Positions 38,844 to 48,997 of a DNA stretch of 64,000 nt are shown here, in pieces. Position numbers and translations under genes: made by a program. Under the pieces are notes generated by a model. It did not search any database and was not told the origin of the DNA. It was given only the letters and a program-made list of their open reading frames with translations. The first letter of the stretch is position 1. Each line of letters starts with the position of its first letter. The DNA is from an uncultured Anaerolineae bacterium. Lineage in GTDB: Bacteria; Chloroflexota; Anaerolineae; JACIWP01. The stretch lies in assembly GCA_938049385.1 (NCBI GenBank), contig CALIBQ010000022.1, forward strand, positions 1-64,000. The letters run 5' to 3'.

Positions 38844-39903
38844 CATGTTCTATCCTGCCGAATGCAGAATTTATCATCGCGTGACCATCCGCAAAGAGCG
38901 CCGGCTTCCCCGGCAGGGGCAGATGCTGGTGAAGGACGGCGAGCTGTTGAGCGCGGAAGACCTGATTGGGCGCTGTCATCCCCAGCCCCGCTGGCACCTG
39001 GTGGATGTGGCCAGGCAGTTGGGGCTTGCGCCTGAAAAGGCCGAAACGGCCTTGCAGAGGCACCCGGGGGACATCGTGGAAAAGGGGGAGTTCCTCGCTG
39101 TCACGAAGGGCGGTCTTGGCCTGTTCCGCCGCGTGTGCAAGGCGCCGGCGACTGGCATGGTGGCCGCGTATCACGCCGGCCGGCTGTTGGTCGAGGAACA
39201 GAGGGAAAGCCAGGACCTGCGTGCCCTGGTGCGCGGCCGGGTGGTGCATGTGCGCCCGGGGATCGGTGCGGTGATAGAAGTGCGGGGTGCGTATCTGCGC
39301 GGCGCATGGGGCGCCGGCCCTTCCGCCTATGGGGTGCTGAAGGTGCTGGTAGACACGCCGGCCACCCCTCTGCTGATCAAGGATATTGACATTGGGGCGC
39401 ATGGAGCGGTCATCGTTGCCGGCTGGTGCGCCGACGGCGATGTCCTGCGCCAGGCCGAGCAGGTCCAGGCCCGCGGTATTATCCTGGGCAGTCTCGACAT
39501 CGGCCTGCGCCCGCTGGCCGAGAAGCTGGCCATTCCTGTGGTCATTACCGAGGGGTTCGGCGGCATCCCCATGAACCCGGAAGCTTTTGACCTTCTGCGG
39601 AGCCATCACGGGCGGGATGTGTCCATTTTCACGGGGGAGGGCCTGGGGCCGGAGGTCTTCCTGCCGGATTCCCTGGACGAGCCGCCTCCGCCGCCGGAAA
39701 AGCCGGCGCCGCTGAAGGTTGGGCAAAAGGTCCGCATCATTGGGTATCCCCGGCTGGGCGCGGTGGGGCATATCGTCGAGGTGCTGAGCACACCGCGCCG
39801 GGTGGAAGCCGGCGTGCTGTACGATGGGGTGATGGTGGAGCTGGATCACCATGAGACCATCTTTGTGCCCTGGATGAACGTGGAGCCTATCGGTATCATG
39901 TAG
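38844..39903 (+). CDS. Hypothetical protein, lipoyl/barrel-sandwich-like features with C-terminal KOW/SH3-like segment
   Basis: GDIVEKGEFLAVTKGGLGLFRRVCKAPATGMVAAYHAGRLLVEE..., LKVGQKVRIIGYPRLGAVGHIVEVLSTP.... Domain calls tentative; start set at ATG 38844. Confidence 0.65.
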
Positions 39904-39939
39904 TTTATCGTTCTGATGCTGGAAGGAGAGTAACCGCGT

Positions 39940-40377
39940 ATGGACAAGCAAAATCGGCTGTTTGCCACCATCGCCATCGCGCTGATCGTGCTGTTGGGTC
40001 TGGCACTCCTGGGCATTGGGGGCTGGGCGCTGGTTATCCGGCCCAAACAGCGGGCGGTGCAGGCGGAAGAGACCGCTACCGCCATCGCTATGGTGGCGAC
40101 CCCCACGCCGACTGCTACGGCGACCCTGCCGCCGCCGGCCACCCCTACGCCGCGACCGACCAACACGCCGGTGGTGCCGGCGGTGACCGACACACCCACC
40201 GTCGCGCCGGCGGCCGGCCAGGCCACGGAAACCCCGGCGGCTACCCCACAGGTCACGCCCACGGCCGGCGCGGAGGCTACCCCGCCGCAGACGGGCTTTG
40301 GGCCTGGCAGTTTCCTGGTGCTCGCATTCGCGCTGGCGGCCCTGCTCTTTGGCGCCAGGCGGATGCGCAAAGCCTGA
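39940..40377 (+). CDS. Small surface protein: N-terminal TM, Thr/Pro-rich linker, LPXTG-like C-terminal sorting signal
   Basis: MDKQNRLFATIAIALIVLLGLALLGIGGWALVI...ATPTPTATATLPPPATPTPRPTNTP...EATPPQTGFGPGSFLVLAFALAALLFGARRMRKA. Confidence 0.75.
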   Translation: MDKQNRLFATIAIALIVLLGLALLGIGGWALVIRPKQRAVQAEETATAIAMVATPTPTATATLPPPATPTPRPTNTPVVPAVTDTPTVAPAAGQATETPAATPQVTPTAGAEATPPQTGFGPGSFLVLAFALAALLFGARRMRKA

Positions 40378-40410
40378 CCAGGCAGTATCAAAAAGGACAA
40401 GCGGCTGTGC

Positions 40411-40434
40411 CGGCATCCTGGAATCGGGATGCCG
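40411..40434 (+). terminator. Stem-loop downstream of the 39940 gene (possible terminator)
   Basis: CGGCATCC-N8-GGATGCCG; no long T tract. Confidence 0.4.
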
Positions 40435-40454
40435 CCGGCCTGCACGCCGTTTTC

Positions 40455-40489
40455 CAGGTGACAGTCATCGCCCCGATGGCTGTCACCTG
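40455..40489. repeat. TGACAGT/CTGTCA palindromic repeat, copy B
   Basis: 16-bp stem CAGGTGACAGTCATCG/CGATGGCTGTCACCTG with one G:T wobble. Confidence 0.6.
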
Positions 40490-40577
40490 TCGTTTTCCTC
40501 CGCACCGGCGAGAAATAGACACCCTGCGGTGCTGTGGTATAATTGCAACATAAGCGCACCGAGTGTGAGGATGTCGT

Positions 40578-41894
40578 ATGGCACAAACACGGCCCACCGC
40601 AGAAAATACGGCACTGCAAGGGAGCTTTTCCCCCGTTGCCCCTCGTTCCATTGAGGAAACCGGCCTCAACATGGGGCTGATCGCTGACCTGGTGCTCAAA
40701 ATCCTGTACTACGAGGGCTACATGCCGGCGGCCGGCATCGCCGACGCGGTCTGCCTGCCCTTCACCGGCGTCATCGATCAGGTGCTGGAGTTCCTCAAGC
40801 GGGAGCGCCTGGTGGAGGTAAAGGGCTCCAGCGGTGCGGTGCGCGAATCAGCCTATCTGTACGCCATCACCGAGCGAGGTGGGGAGCGGGCGCGCGAACT
40901 GCTGGAACGCTCGCGGTATGTAGGGCCGGCACCGGTGCCGCTGGAGCGGTATAAAGAGGCGGTGCGTGCCCAATCGGTGCGCAGTATTTTCGCCACGCCG
41001 GCCATGGTGCGGGAGGCCCTTTCCCACCTGGTGCTGGACGAGAGCATCATTGACCGGGTGGGGCCGGCCATCAACTCCGGCCAGTCCATCTTCCTCTTCG
41101 GCCCGCCCGGCGACGGCAAGACCTCCATCGCCGAGGCCATTGGCAGTATTATCCTCAAAGGAACTATCTATATTCCCAAGGCGCTGGTCATCGGCGGGCA
41201 CATTGTGACCCTGTATGATGTGGTCAATCATCGGGCGGTCCCCGAGGAGGAGAATGACCGCCATCTGGACAAACGCTGGATCAAGATTCGCCGGCCCAAC
41301 ATCATCGTGGGCGGTGAGCTGACGCTCAACAGTTTGGACCTCATTTTCAACGAGGTTTCCCTGTTTTACGACGCTCCTTTCCAGCTCAAGGCCAACGGCG
41401 GCATGCTGTTGATTGACGACTTCGGCCGGCAGTTGGCGCGCCCGGAGGACCTCCTCAACCGCTGGATCGTGCCCCTGGAAAAAGGGGTGGATTACCTGAC
41501 CCTGCACACCGGACGGAAGATTGAGGTGCCGTTCGATGTGTTGTTGATCTTCTCCACCAACCTCTCGCCGGCCCAACTGGTGGATGAGGCCTTCCTGCGC
41601 CGCATCCAGCACAAAATCTACATCAAAGACCCGACCCTGGAGCAGTATCGCGAGATTTTTCAGCGCGTCTGCGCCCAGCGCGGCGTCCCGTATGATGACA
41701 AGGGCCTGGCCTACCTGCTCAAGGAGCACTATTTGAAGCCGGGCATCAAACTGCGTGCCTGCCATCCGCGCGACCTGATTGACCACCTGGTGGGCATCGC
41801 CCGCTATCGGGGGGTGCCGGCGCGCCTGACGCCGGAATTAATTGACGCCGCCTGGGAGTCCTACTTCGTCAATCTGCAGACCGATGTCTCATGA
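40578..41894 (+). CDS. AAA-type ATPase with N-terminal winged-helix-like region
   Basis: Walker A GPPGDGKTSIAEAIG, Walker B-like GGMLLIDDFGRQ; N-terminal LVLKILYYEGYMPAAGIADAVCLPFTGVIDQVLEFLKRERLVEVKG. Confidence 0.85.
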   Translation: MAQTRPTAENTALQGSFSPVAPRSIEETGLNMGLIADLVLKILYYEGYMPAAGIADAVCLPFTGVIDQVLEFLKRERLVEVKGSSGAVRESAYLYAITERGGERARELLERSRYVGPAPVPLERYKEAVRAQSVRSIFATPAMVREALSHLVLDESIIDRVGPAINSGQSIFLFGPPGDGKTSIAEAIGSIILKGTIYIPKALVIGGHIVTLYDVVNHRAVPEEENDRHLDKRWIKIRRPNIIVGGELTLNSLDLIFNEVSLFYDAPFQLKANGGMLLIDDFGRQLARPEDLLNRWIVPLEKGVDYLTLHTGRKIEVPFDVLLIFSTNLSPAQLVDEAFLRRIQHKIYIKDPTLEQYREIFQRVCAQRGVPYDDKGLAYLLKEHYLKPGIKLRACHPRDLIDHLVGIARYRGVPARLTPELIDAAWESYFVNLQTDVS

Positions 41895-42304
41895 AATGCT
41901 CAGGAGGGAAGCCCATGGATCGCCTGGCACAGCGCATTCGCGAGCGTGCACATGACAATACCATGCCCTGCACGGCGGCCCACGCAGTGGCCTGGGAGCT
42001 GGATGTCTCGCCCCAGAAAGTGGGGGAGATGCTGAACCAGATGCAGATACCCATCACCCTTTGCCAGCTCGGGTTGTTCGGCTATGGGCCTAAGGCGGAG
42101 GGCAAATCCAAGCTCCTGCGGCCCATGACGCGGCTGGATTCCGAGATCGAAGCGCGGCTGAGGGCGCGCGAGCGGGACGGCCGCATCAGTTGCCGCACCA
42201 TCTGGGACATCGCCCGCGAGCTGAACGTGGAGCGGCTGGTCGTGGGCAATACCGCCGATGCCATGGGCCTGCGCATTACCCCATGCCAGTTGGGCTGTTT
42301 CTAG
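41891..42304 (+). CDS. Protein with two tandem copies of a HTH-like domain ending in I-T-x-C-Q-L-G-x-F
   Basis: [38 protein letters not shown] and [37 protein letters not shown]; start overlaps the upstream stop. Confidence 0.75.
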   Translation: MKCSGGKPMDRLAQRIRERAHDNTMPCTAAHAVAWELDVSPQKVGEMLNQMQIPITLCQLGLFGYGPKAEGKSKLLRPMTRLDSEIEARLRARERDGRISCRTIWDIARELNVERLVVGNTADAMGLRITPCQLGCF

Positions 42305-42324
42305 GTCAGCCGGCCCCGCGAAAT

Positions 42325-42353
42325 TTGACGCCCTGGCCCCCCTATGTTACACT
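42325..42353 (+). promoter_or_regulatory. Candidate promoter upstream of purL
   Basis: TTGACG-17 nt-TACACT. Confidence 0.5.
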
Positions 42354-42382
42354 TTTACCTGCAAGGATGATAGCCGGCAACG

Positions 42383-42413
42383 AAGGCCAACTGGTTCAGG
42401 TTGGCCTTTTTCT
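42383..42413 (+). terminator. Intrinsic terminator or attenuator in the purL leader
   Basis: 9-bp stem AAGGCCAAC-TGGTTCAG-GTTGGCCTT then TTTCT. Confidence 0.75.
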
Positions 42414-42476
42414 CTTTCGCCACGGCAAGCCTGGATCGCTACCCATCACGCAGTGGAAAAGGTGCATATCGGGGCC

Positions 42477-45365
42477 ATGTACTACCGCATTACCATTCAG
42501 CCCAACGGCCGGGTGCATACCCACAGGGCACGCGATATTATTCAAGACGCGCACAGCCTGGGGATCACCGGGCTTCGCGACGTGCGCGTTCAGACCCTGT
42601 ACTTCCTCCGCGGCAGTCTTCAGCCCTCTCAGCTCGACCTGCTCTGTGCCTCTCTCCTGGCCGACCCCGTCATCGAAACCGCAACCTGGAAGCTCATCGC
42701 CGGCCCCTATCCCCAATCTACCGCACCCAGCGGCGGCTGGGTGGTCGAGGTGGGCCTACATCCCGGGGTTACCGACCCGGTGGCGCATCAGGTGGTCAAG
42801 GTGGCCGGCGAAATCTGGGGCATGAGCGATATCGAGGCCGCCACCGGCCAGCGCTACGAGCTGTTCGGGGACCTGCGTGAGGCGGACGTCCATCTCCTGG
42901 CCCAGAAGCTCCTCAGCAACCCCACCATCCAGCACTATTACCTGGGGGAGATGGCGCCGGCCTTTATCCGCACCGCCGAAGCTTCCGACGAGGCGCAGGA
43001 GATTCCGCTGGAGGGGCTTTCCGACGAGGAACTGCTGGCCCTCAGCCGACAGCGCCTGCTGGCGCTGAACCTGGAGGAGATGCGGGCCATACGGGATTAT
43101 TTCGCCGGCCTGGGCCGTGCCCCCACCGACCTGGAGCTGGAAACCCTGGCTCAGACCTGGTCAGAGCACTGTGTGCACAAGACGTTCAAGGCCCTGATCG
43201 AGTTTGAGGATGAAGAAGGCCGGCGCCGGCAGATTGACGGGCTCCTGCGCAGTACCATCCGAGCGGCCACCGAGGCGGTCAACAAGCCTTGGGTGCGCTC
43301 CGCCTTCGTGGACAATGCCGGCATCATTGACTTTGACGACGAGTACGAGGTCTCTTTCAAGGTCGAGACGCACAACCATCCCAGCGCGCTGGAACCCTTC
43401 GGTGGGGCCAATACCGGCGTCGGCGGCGTGGTGCGGGACATCATCGGGGTCTCGGCCCGACCGATCGCGGTGACCGATGTGCTTTGTTTCGGCCCGCAGG
43501 ACCTGCCCATGGAGGAGGTGCCGGTGGGAAGCCTGCATCCACGGCGCATCCAAGCCGGCGTCATCAGCGGCATCGAGGACTACGGCAACAAGCTCGGCCT
43601 GCCCACCGTCAGCGGGGCTATCCTGTACGATAAAAGCTACACCGCCAATCCGCTGGTCTATGTGGGGTGCGTGGGCATTGCGCCGAAGGGCCGGCACCGC
43701 CGGCAGGCCCAACCCGGCGACCGTATCGTGGTCATCGGCGGACGCACCGGCCGCGACGGCCTGCACGGCGCCACCTTTTCCTCGGAAGCCCTGACCCATG
43801 AGACCGGCCAGGTGGCCGGCACTGCTGTGCAGATCGGCGACCCCATCGTGGAAAAGGATGTGATGGAGGTGGTCTGTCTGGCGCGCGATCAGGGCCTGTA
43901 CAGCGCCATCACCGACTGCGGCGCCGGCGGACTGTCCAGCGCCGTTGGCGAGATGGGACAGCACACCGGCGCGCTGGTGCAGTTGGAGCGCGTGCCGCTG
44001 AAATACCCTGGCCTGAAGCCCTGGGAGATATGGCTCAGCGAGGCGCAGGAGCGCATGGTGCTGGCAGTGCCGCCGGCGAAATGGCCGGCGCTGGAGCGGC
44101 TGTGCCGCGATTGGGGGGTGGAGGCCACCGATATCGGCGAGTTCACCGATACCGGCCGGCTGGTGGTGCGCTACGGCGAGAAGGTGGTGGGCGATATCTC
44201 CATGGAATTCCTGCATCACGGCCTGCCGCGCCGGCGCATGCAGGCCGTCTGGCGGGGACGCCGACGCTTGGAGCAGGCATCCTCGACGCCAGCCGTGCCC
44301 CCGCAGGAGGCCCTGCTGGCCCTGCTCTCCCATCCCACTATTGCATCCAAGGAGGACACCATCCGCCGCTACGACCATGAGGTCGGCGGCGGCACGCTCA
44401 TCAAACCGCTGGTGGGCGTGCGCGACGACGGCCCGTCGGATGCCGTGGTGCTGAAGCCGCTCATGACTTGGAAACATCCGAAGGGGCTGGTCCTGAGCCT
44501 GGGCATCAACCCGCAGATCGGGAAGGCGGACCCCTATGCCATGGCCGTCAGCAGTGTGGACGAGGCGGTACGCAACGCGGTGGCGGTCGGCGCGGACCCG
44601 GACACCATCGCCCTGCTGGATAATTTCTGCTGGGGGAACCCAGGCCGGCCGGAGGAGCTGGGCCGGCTGGTGCGGGCCGCCGAAGGGTGCCGCGACGCCG
44701 CCCTGGCCTATCAGGCGCCTTTCATCTCGGGCAAGGACAGCCTCAACAACGAGTACATCGGGCCGGACGGCCGGCCAACCCCCATCCCGGGCACACTGCT
44801 CATCTCGGCCGTCGCCGTTATCCCGGATATCGCCGGCGCGGTAACGATGGCGCTGAAATCCCCGGGGAACCTGCTGTTCATCGTGGGGGAAACGCGGCGC
44901 GAGCTGGCCGGCAGTCATTATGCCCTGATTACCGGCACAGAGGGCGCCGGCGAACCACCCGGCCTGCCTGCGAACGGCCTGGCGCGCTATCGAGCACTGC
45001 ACCGTGCCATGCGCGCCGGCCTGGTGCGCGCCTGCCACGACCTGAGCGAGGGCGGGCTGGCCGTCGCGGCCGCCGAGATGTGCATCGCCGGCCGGCTGGG
45101 CCTGGAGCTGGAGCTGGCGGACATGCCCACGGTGGGCGATCTGTCTCCCGAAGAGCGCCTGTTCAGCGAGAGCAACGGCCGCCTGCTGGTGGAAGTAGTG
45201 CCGGCCCACCGCGGGGCGTTCATCGAGATGCTGGCCGGCCATCCTGCGGCCGAGATCGGCCGTGTGAGCGAGAGCGGCCGGCTTATCATCCGCAGTGGCG
45301 GACAGGTGCTGGTGGACCTGTCTGTCGAAGAATTATGGAGGCATTGGCGAGGAGCCGCATGCTGA
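42477..45365 (+). CDS. purL: Phosphoribosylformylglycinamidine synthase PurL with two N-terminal PurS-like domains
   Basis: N-terminal [46 protein letters not shown]..., second PurS-like unit [28 protein letters not shown]...; PurL core ...[14 protein letters not shown]...[27 protein letters not shown].... Confidence 0.95.
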   Translation: MYYRITIQPNGRVHTHRARDIIQDAHSLGITGLRDVRVQTLYFLRGSLQPSQLDLLCASLLADPVIETATWKLIAGPYPQSTAPSGGWVVEVGLHPGVTDPVAHQVVKVAGEIWGMSDIEAATGQRYELFGDLREADVHLLAQKLLSNPTIQHYYLGEMAPAFIRTAEASDEAQEIPLEGLSDEELLALSRQRLLALNLEEMRAIRDYFAGLGRAPTDLELETLAQTWSEHCVHKTFKALIEFEDEEGRRRQIDGLLRSTIRAATEAVNKPWVRSAFVDNAGIIDFDDEYEVSFKVETHNHPSALEPFGGANTGVGGVVRDIIGVSARPIAVTDVLCFGPQDLPMEEVPVGSLHPRRIQAGVISGIEDYGNKLGLPTVSGAILYDKSYTANPLVYVGCVGIAPKGRHRRQAQPGDRIVVIGGRTGRDGLHGATFSSEALTHETGQVAGTAVQIGDPIVEKDVMEVVCLARDQGLYSAITDCGAGGLSSAVGEMGQHTGALVQLERVPLKYPGLKPWEIWLSEAQERMVLAVPPAKWPALERLCRDWGVEATDIGEFTDTGRLVVRYGEKVVGDISMEFLHHGLPRRRMQAVWRGRRRLEQASSTPAVPPQEALLALLSHPTIASKEDTIRRYDHEVGGGTLIKPLVGVRDDGPSDAVVLKPLMTWKHPKGLVLSLGINPQIGKADPYAMAVSSVDEAVRNAVAVGADPDTIALLDNFCWGNPGRPEELGRLVRAAEGCRDAALAYQAPFISGKDSLNNEYIGPDGRPTPIPGTLLISAVAVIPDIAGAVTMALKSPGNLLFIVGETRRELAGSHYALITGTEGAGEPPGLPANGLARYRALHRAMRAGLVRACHDLSEGGLAVAAAEMCIAGRLGLELELADMPTVGDLSPEERLFSESNGRLLVEVVPAHRGAFIEMLAGHPAAEIGRVSESGRLIIRSGGQVLVDLSVEELWRHWRGAAC

Positions 45366-46129
45366 AGCCGAGAATCCTCATCCTACATGCTTCTGGGACA
45401 AACCGCGACCGCGAGACGGCCTGGGCGTGCGAGCTGGCCGGCGGGAACCCCGAGATCGTACATGTGCACCAACTGCGCAGGGGCGAACGCCGGCTTGCCG
45501 ATTATCAGATGCTCATCATCCCCGGCGGGTTCTCGTACGGAGATGCTCTGGGCGCCGGCAAGGTGCTGAGCTTAGACCTCCGCCACTATTTGCGGGAGGA
45601 GCTGGCTGGGTTTATCGCCGCCGGCAAGCCGGTGCTGGGCATTTGCAACGGCTTTCAGGCCCTGCTGAAGAGCGGCTTTCTGCCGGGGGATGCCGGGCTG
45701 GGGCCGGCGACGCTGACCTTCAACGCCTCCGGCCATTTCGAATGCCGCTGGGTGACATTACTGCCGGACCCGCGCAGTCCCTGTGTCTTCACTCGCGGCA
45801 TGGAGGAGCCTATCGTCTGTCCGGTGGCGCACGGCGAGGGGCGGTTTATCTCCGACCGTGTGCCGGCGCTCGAGGAACACGCTCTGGTGGCCCTGCGCTA
45901 TGCCCATGAGGATGGGACGCCGGCCTGTGGCCAGTACCCAGCCAACCCCAACGGCTCCGAGGGGGACATCGCCGGCATCTGCAACCCGGCCGGCAATGTG
46001 CTGGGGCTGATGCCCCATCCTGAGGACTACATCGTGCGCTATCAGCACCCTCGCTGGCCGCACGACGGCCGGGGAGGGTTAGGGCTCCAGATTTTCATCA
46101 ACGGCGTGCGCTACGCCGCGGAGATGTAG
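45359..46129 (+). CDS. purQ: Phosphoribosylformylglycinamidine synthase subunit PurQ
   Basis: [29 protein letters not shown]...[17 protein letters not shown]...[14 protein letters not shown]...GLMPHPEDY. Confidence 0.95.
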   Translation: MLKPRILILHASGTNRDRETAWACELAGGNPEIVHVHQLRRGERRLADYQMLIIPGGFSYGDALGAGKVLSLDLRHYLREELAGFIAAGKPVLGICNGFQALLKSGFLPGDAGLGPATLTFNASGHFECRWVTLLPDPRSPCVFTRGMEEPIVCPVAHGEGRFISDRVPALEEHALVALRYAHEDGTPACGQYPANPNGSEGDIAGICNPAGNVLGLMPHPEDYIVRYQHPRWPHDGRGGLGLQIFINGVRYAAEM

Positions 46130-46132
46130 GCT

Positions 46133-47548
46133 ATGACCGCATTTGATCACACGACGTTTCTCTCCCCACTGACCTGGCGCTACGGCTCGGAGGAAATGCG
46201 GCGCATCTGGAGCGAGGTGTACAAGCGCCGGCTGTGGCGCCGCATCTGGGTGGCCCTGGCCGAGGCCCAGGCCGAGCAGGGGCTGGTGACCCGTGAGCAG
46301 GTCGAGGATTTGCGCGCCCATATGGATGATATTGACCTGGAGCGGGCGGAGGAAATCGAGCGCGTTATCCACCATGACCTGATGGCTGAGGTGAAGGTTT
46401 TTGCGGAGCAGTGCCCGGTGGGCGGCCCCATCATCCATCTAGGGGCTACCTCCATGGACATCGAGGACAACGCCGATGCCCTGCGCCTGCGCGAATCGCT
46501 GAAGCTGGTCATTGGCCGGCTGAAGGAGCTGATCGCCGGCCTGGCCGAACAGATCGAACGCTGGGCTGATACGCCGGCCATGGCCTTCACCCATCTCCAG
46601 CCGGCGGAACCGACCACTGTTGGCTACCGGCTGGCGCAGTACGGCCAGGATCTGCTCTTTGACCTGCTGGAACTGCGGCGACTGCGCCGGCAGATCCGCG
46701 GTAAAGGGCTGAAAGGCGCGGTCGGCACCGGCGCATCCTACGTTCAGCTCCTGGGACGGGTGGGAGCGCGCCGGCTGGAGCGCAGTGTCATGGACAAGCT
46801 GGGCCTGCGGGCGTATCCCGTCGCCACACAGGTATACCCGCGCAAGCAGGATTGGGCGGTGGTGAGCGCGCTGGCCGGCCTGGCCGGCACCCTCTACCGC
46901 TTCGCCTTTGACCTGCGGGTGCTCCAATCGCCGGCCATCGGAGAATGGTCCGAGCCTTTCGGTGCCCAGCAGGTGGGCTCCAGCGCCATGCCCTTCAAGC
47001 GCAATCCCGTCAACGCCGAGAATATTGACAGCCTGGCGCGCTATGTGGCGTCCCTGCCGCGCGTGCTGTGGGACGACGCGGCCCATTCGCTCCTGGAGCG
47101 CACCCTGGACGATTCGGCGAACCGCCGGCTGGTCCTGCCGGCGGCCTTTCTCTGTACCGATGAGATACTGCGCCGCGCCAATCGCATTGTCCGGGGACTG
47201 CAGGTCAACGAGACAGCGGTACAGCGCAATCTGGAGCGCTACGGTGTGTTCGCCGCCACGGAGCGCCTGCTGATGGAGGCGGTGAAGGCCGGCGGCGACC
47301 GCCAGCAGTTGCACGAGGTCATTCGCGAGCACAGCATGACAGCTTGGGCGGAGGTTTCCGCCGGCCGACCCAACCCGCTGGCCGAGCGGTTGAGCAGTGA
47401 GCCGGCCTTCACCCGGCTCCTGCCGGCGCGGCGCATCCGCGCCCTGCTGGATGCCAGTGATTACATCGGGGACGCGCCGCAGTTGGCGCGTGCCATGGCC
47501 GCTGTCCTGCGCAAGGAAATCAGCCGTGGGGAGGAAGGCGGATGCTGA
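46133..47548 (+). CDS. purB: Adenylosuccinate lyase
   Basis: LTWRYGSEEMRRIWSEVYKRRLWRRIWVALAEAQ...QVGSSAMPFKRNPVNAENIDSLAR. Confidence 0.95.
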   Translation: MTAFDHTTFLSPLTWRYGSEEMRRIWSEVYKRRLWRRIWVALAEAQAEQGLVTREQVEDLRAHMDDIDLERAEEIERVIHHDLMAEVKVFAEQCPVGGPIIHLGATSMDIEDNADALRLRESLKLVIGRLKELIAGLAEQIERWADTPAMAFTHLQPAEPTTVGYRLAQYGQDLLFDLLELRRLRRQIRGKGLKGAVGTGASYVQLLGRVGARRLERSVMDKLGLRAYPVATQVYPRKQDWAVVSALAGLAGTLYRFAFDLRVLQSPAIGEWSEPFGAQQVGSSAMPFKRNPVNAENIDSLARYVASLPRVLWDDAAHSLLERTLDDSANRRLVLPAAFLCTDEILRRANRIVRGLQVNETAVQRNLERYGVFAATERLLMEAVKAGGDRQQLHEVIREHSMTAWAEVSAGRPNPLAERLSSEPAFTRLLPARRIRALLDASDYIGDAPQLARAMAAVLRKEISRGEEGGC

Positions 47549-48504
47549 TGGAGCACCAGGTGCGGCAGGTTCTACCTCTTGCGTTTGCCGGCATCTCCGA
47601 CCCGGCGTATCCGCCGGATATGCGCGGCAAGGTGCGCGATATCTATCTGCGGCCGGGCCGGCGCATCCTGATCACCACCGACCGGCTGTCCGCCTTCGAC
47701 CGGGTGCTGGGCCTGGTGCCCTATAAGGGCCAGGTGCTCAATCAGCTGAGCGCCTTCTGGTTCGAGCGCACGCGCGACATCATCGCCAACCACATGATTG
47801 CCTGCCCGGACCCCAACGTGATGGTGGCGCGGGACTGTCAGGCCCTGCCGGTGGAGGTCATCGTGCGCGGTTATATCACCGGCGTGACGCAGACCGCGCT
47901 CTGGTACCGCTATGCCCAAGGGGAGCGCCGTATTTACGGCTACACCTTCCCGGAGGGTTTGCGGAAGAACCAGCGCCTGCCGGAGCCTATTATCACCCCC
48001 ACCACCAAGGGTGGGCCTACTGGCCACGACGAGCGTTTGACCTGTCAGGAGGTGGTGGAGCGGGGGCTGGTGGCGCCGGCGGTCTGGGAGCAGGTGCAGG
48101 CCGCCGCCCTGGCCCTCTTCAAACGGGGGCAGGAGATGGCGGAGCGCGGCGGGCTGATCCTCGTGGATACCAAGTACGAGTTCGGCCTGACAGAAGAGGG
48201 ACAGGTAGTGGTGATTGACGAGATCCATACGCCTGACTCCAGCCGCTTCTGGCGGGCAGACACGTACGCGGCCCGTTTCGCCGCCGGCGAGGAGCCGGAC
48301 AACTTCGACAAGGAATTCATCCGGCTGTGGTACGTCGAGCGCGGCTATCGCGGCGACGGCGATCCGCCGGCATGGGACGCGGATTTGGCCGTTATGGCTA
48401 GTTTGCGCTACATTCAAGTGTATGAAATGCTGACCGGGAAAGAGTTTGTGCCGGCGGACTATCCGGCCGAAGCGCGCATTATCGCCGTCCTGCGGGAGCT
48501 GTGA
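47542..48504 (+). CDS. purC: Phosphoribosylaminoimidazole-succinocarboxamide synthase
   Basis: GKVRDIYLRPGRRILITTDRLSAFDRVLGLVPYKGQVLNQLSAFWF...DEIHTPDSSRFW. Confidence 0.95.
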   Translation: MLMEHQVRQVLPLAFAGISDPAYPPDMRGKVRDIYLRPGRRILITTDRLSAFDRVLGLVPYKGQVLNQLSAFWFERTRDIIANHMIACPDPNVMVARDCQALPVEVIVRGYITGVTQTALWYRYAQGERRIYGYTFPEGLRKNQRLPEPIITPTTKGGPTGHDERLTCQEVVERGLVAPAVWEQVQAAALALFKRGQEMAERGGLILVDTKYEFGLTEEGQVVVIDEIHTPDSSRFWRADTYAARFAAGEEPDNFDKEFIRLWYVERGYRGDGDPPAWDADLAVMASLRYIQVYEMLTGKEFVPADYPAEARIIAVLREL

Positions 48505-48507
48505 GTC

Positions 48508-48966
48508 ATGGCAGATGTGGTCATTATCATGGGTTCCAAATCCGATTTAGCGCATGCCGAAAAGGTAGCGGAGGCTCTGCAGGGGTTCGGCATCACGTAT
48601 GAGATGCGGGTTGCCTCCGCACACAAAAGCCCGGCCTATCTGCTGGACATGCTGGCCGGCTACGAGGCACAAAGCGAGCCGCGCCTCTATATTACGATTG
48701 CCGGCCGGAGCAATGCGCTCAGCGGCATGGTGGATGCGGCGGTGAGCGTGCCGGTCATCGCCTGTCCGCCTTATTCGGAGCGCTTCGCCGGCGCCGACAT
48801 TTTCTCCTCCCTGCGCATGCCATCGGGGGTGGCGCCGGCGCTGGTGCTGGAACCGGAGGGCGCGGCCCTGCTGGCCGCTAAGATATTGGGCCGGCGCGAG
48901 GCTGTACGCCAGTACCAGGAGGAAGGGCGCCGGCGGCTCATCGCCGACGACCAGTCGCTTCGGTAA
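48508..48966 (+). CDS. purE: PurE, class II-like (AIR carboxylase type)
   Basis: VVIIMGSKSDLAHAEKVAEALQGFGITYEMRVASAHKSPAYLLDMLAGYE...YITIAGRSNALSGMVDAAVSVPVIACPPYSERFAGADIFSSLRMPSGVAPALVL. Confidence 0.93.
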   Translation: MADVVIIMGSKSDLAHAEKVAEALQGFGITYEMRVASAHKSPAYLLDMLAGYEAQSEPRLYITIAGRSNALSGMVDAAVSVPVIACPPYSERFAGADIFSSLRMPSGVAPALVLEPEGAALLAAKILGRREAVRQYQEEGRRRLIADDQSLR

Positions 48967-48997
48967 GTGGAATGCGCCGGCAGAAGGTAGGTGGAGT

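Noticed and set aside
38608-40416. 602-aa minus-strand ORF
   Set aside because: Antisense to three co-directional genes of the 32.6-40.4 kb cluster; no recognisable motifs.
43161-45242. 693-aa minus-strand ORF antisense to purL
   Set aside because: Typical high-GC shadow ORF over an unambiguous purL; no domain or RBS.
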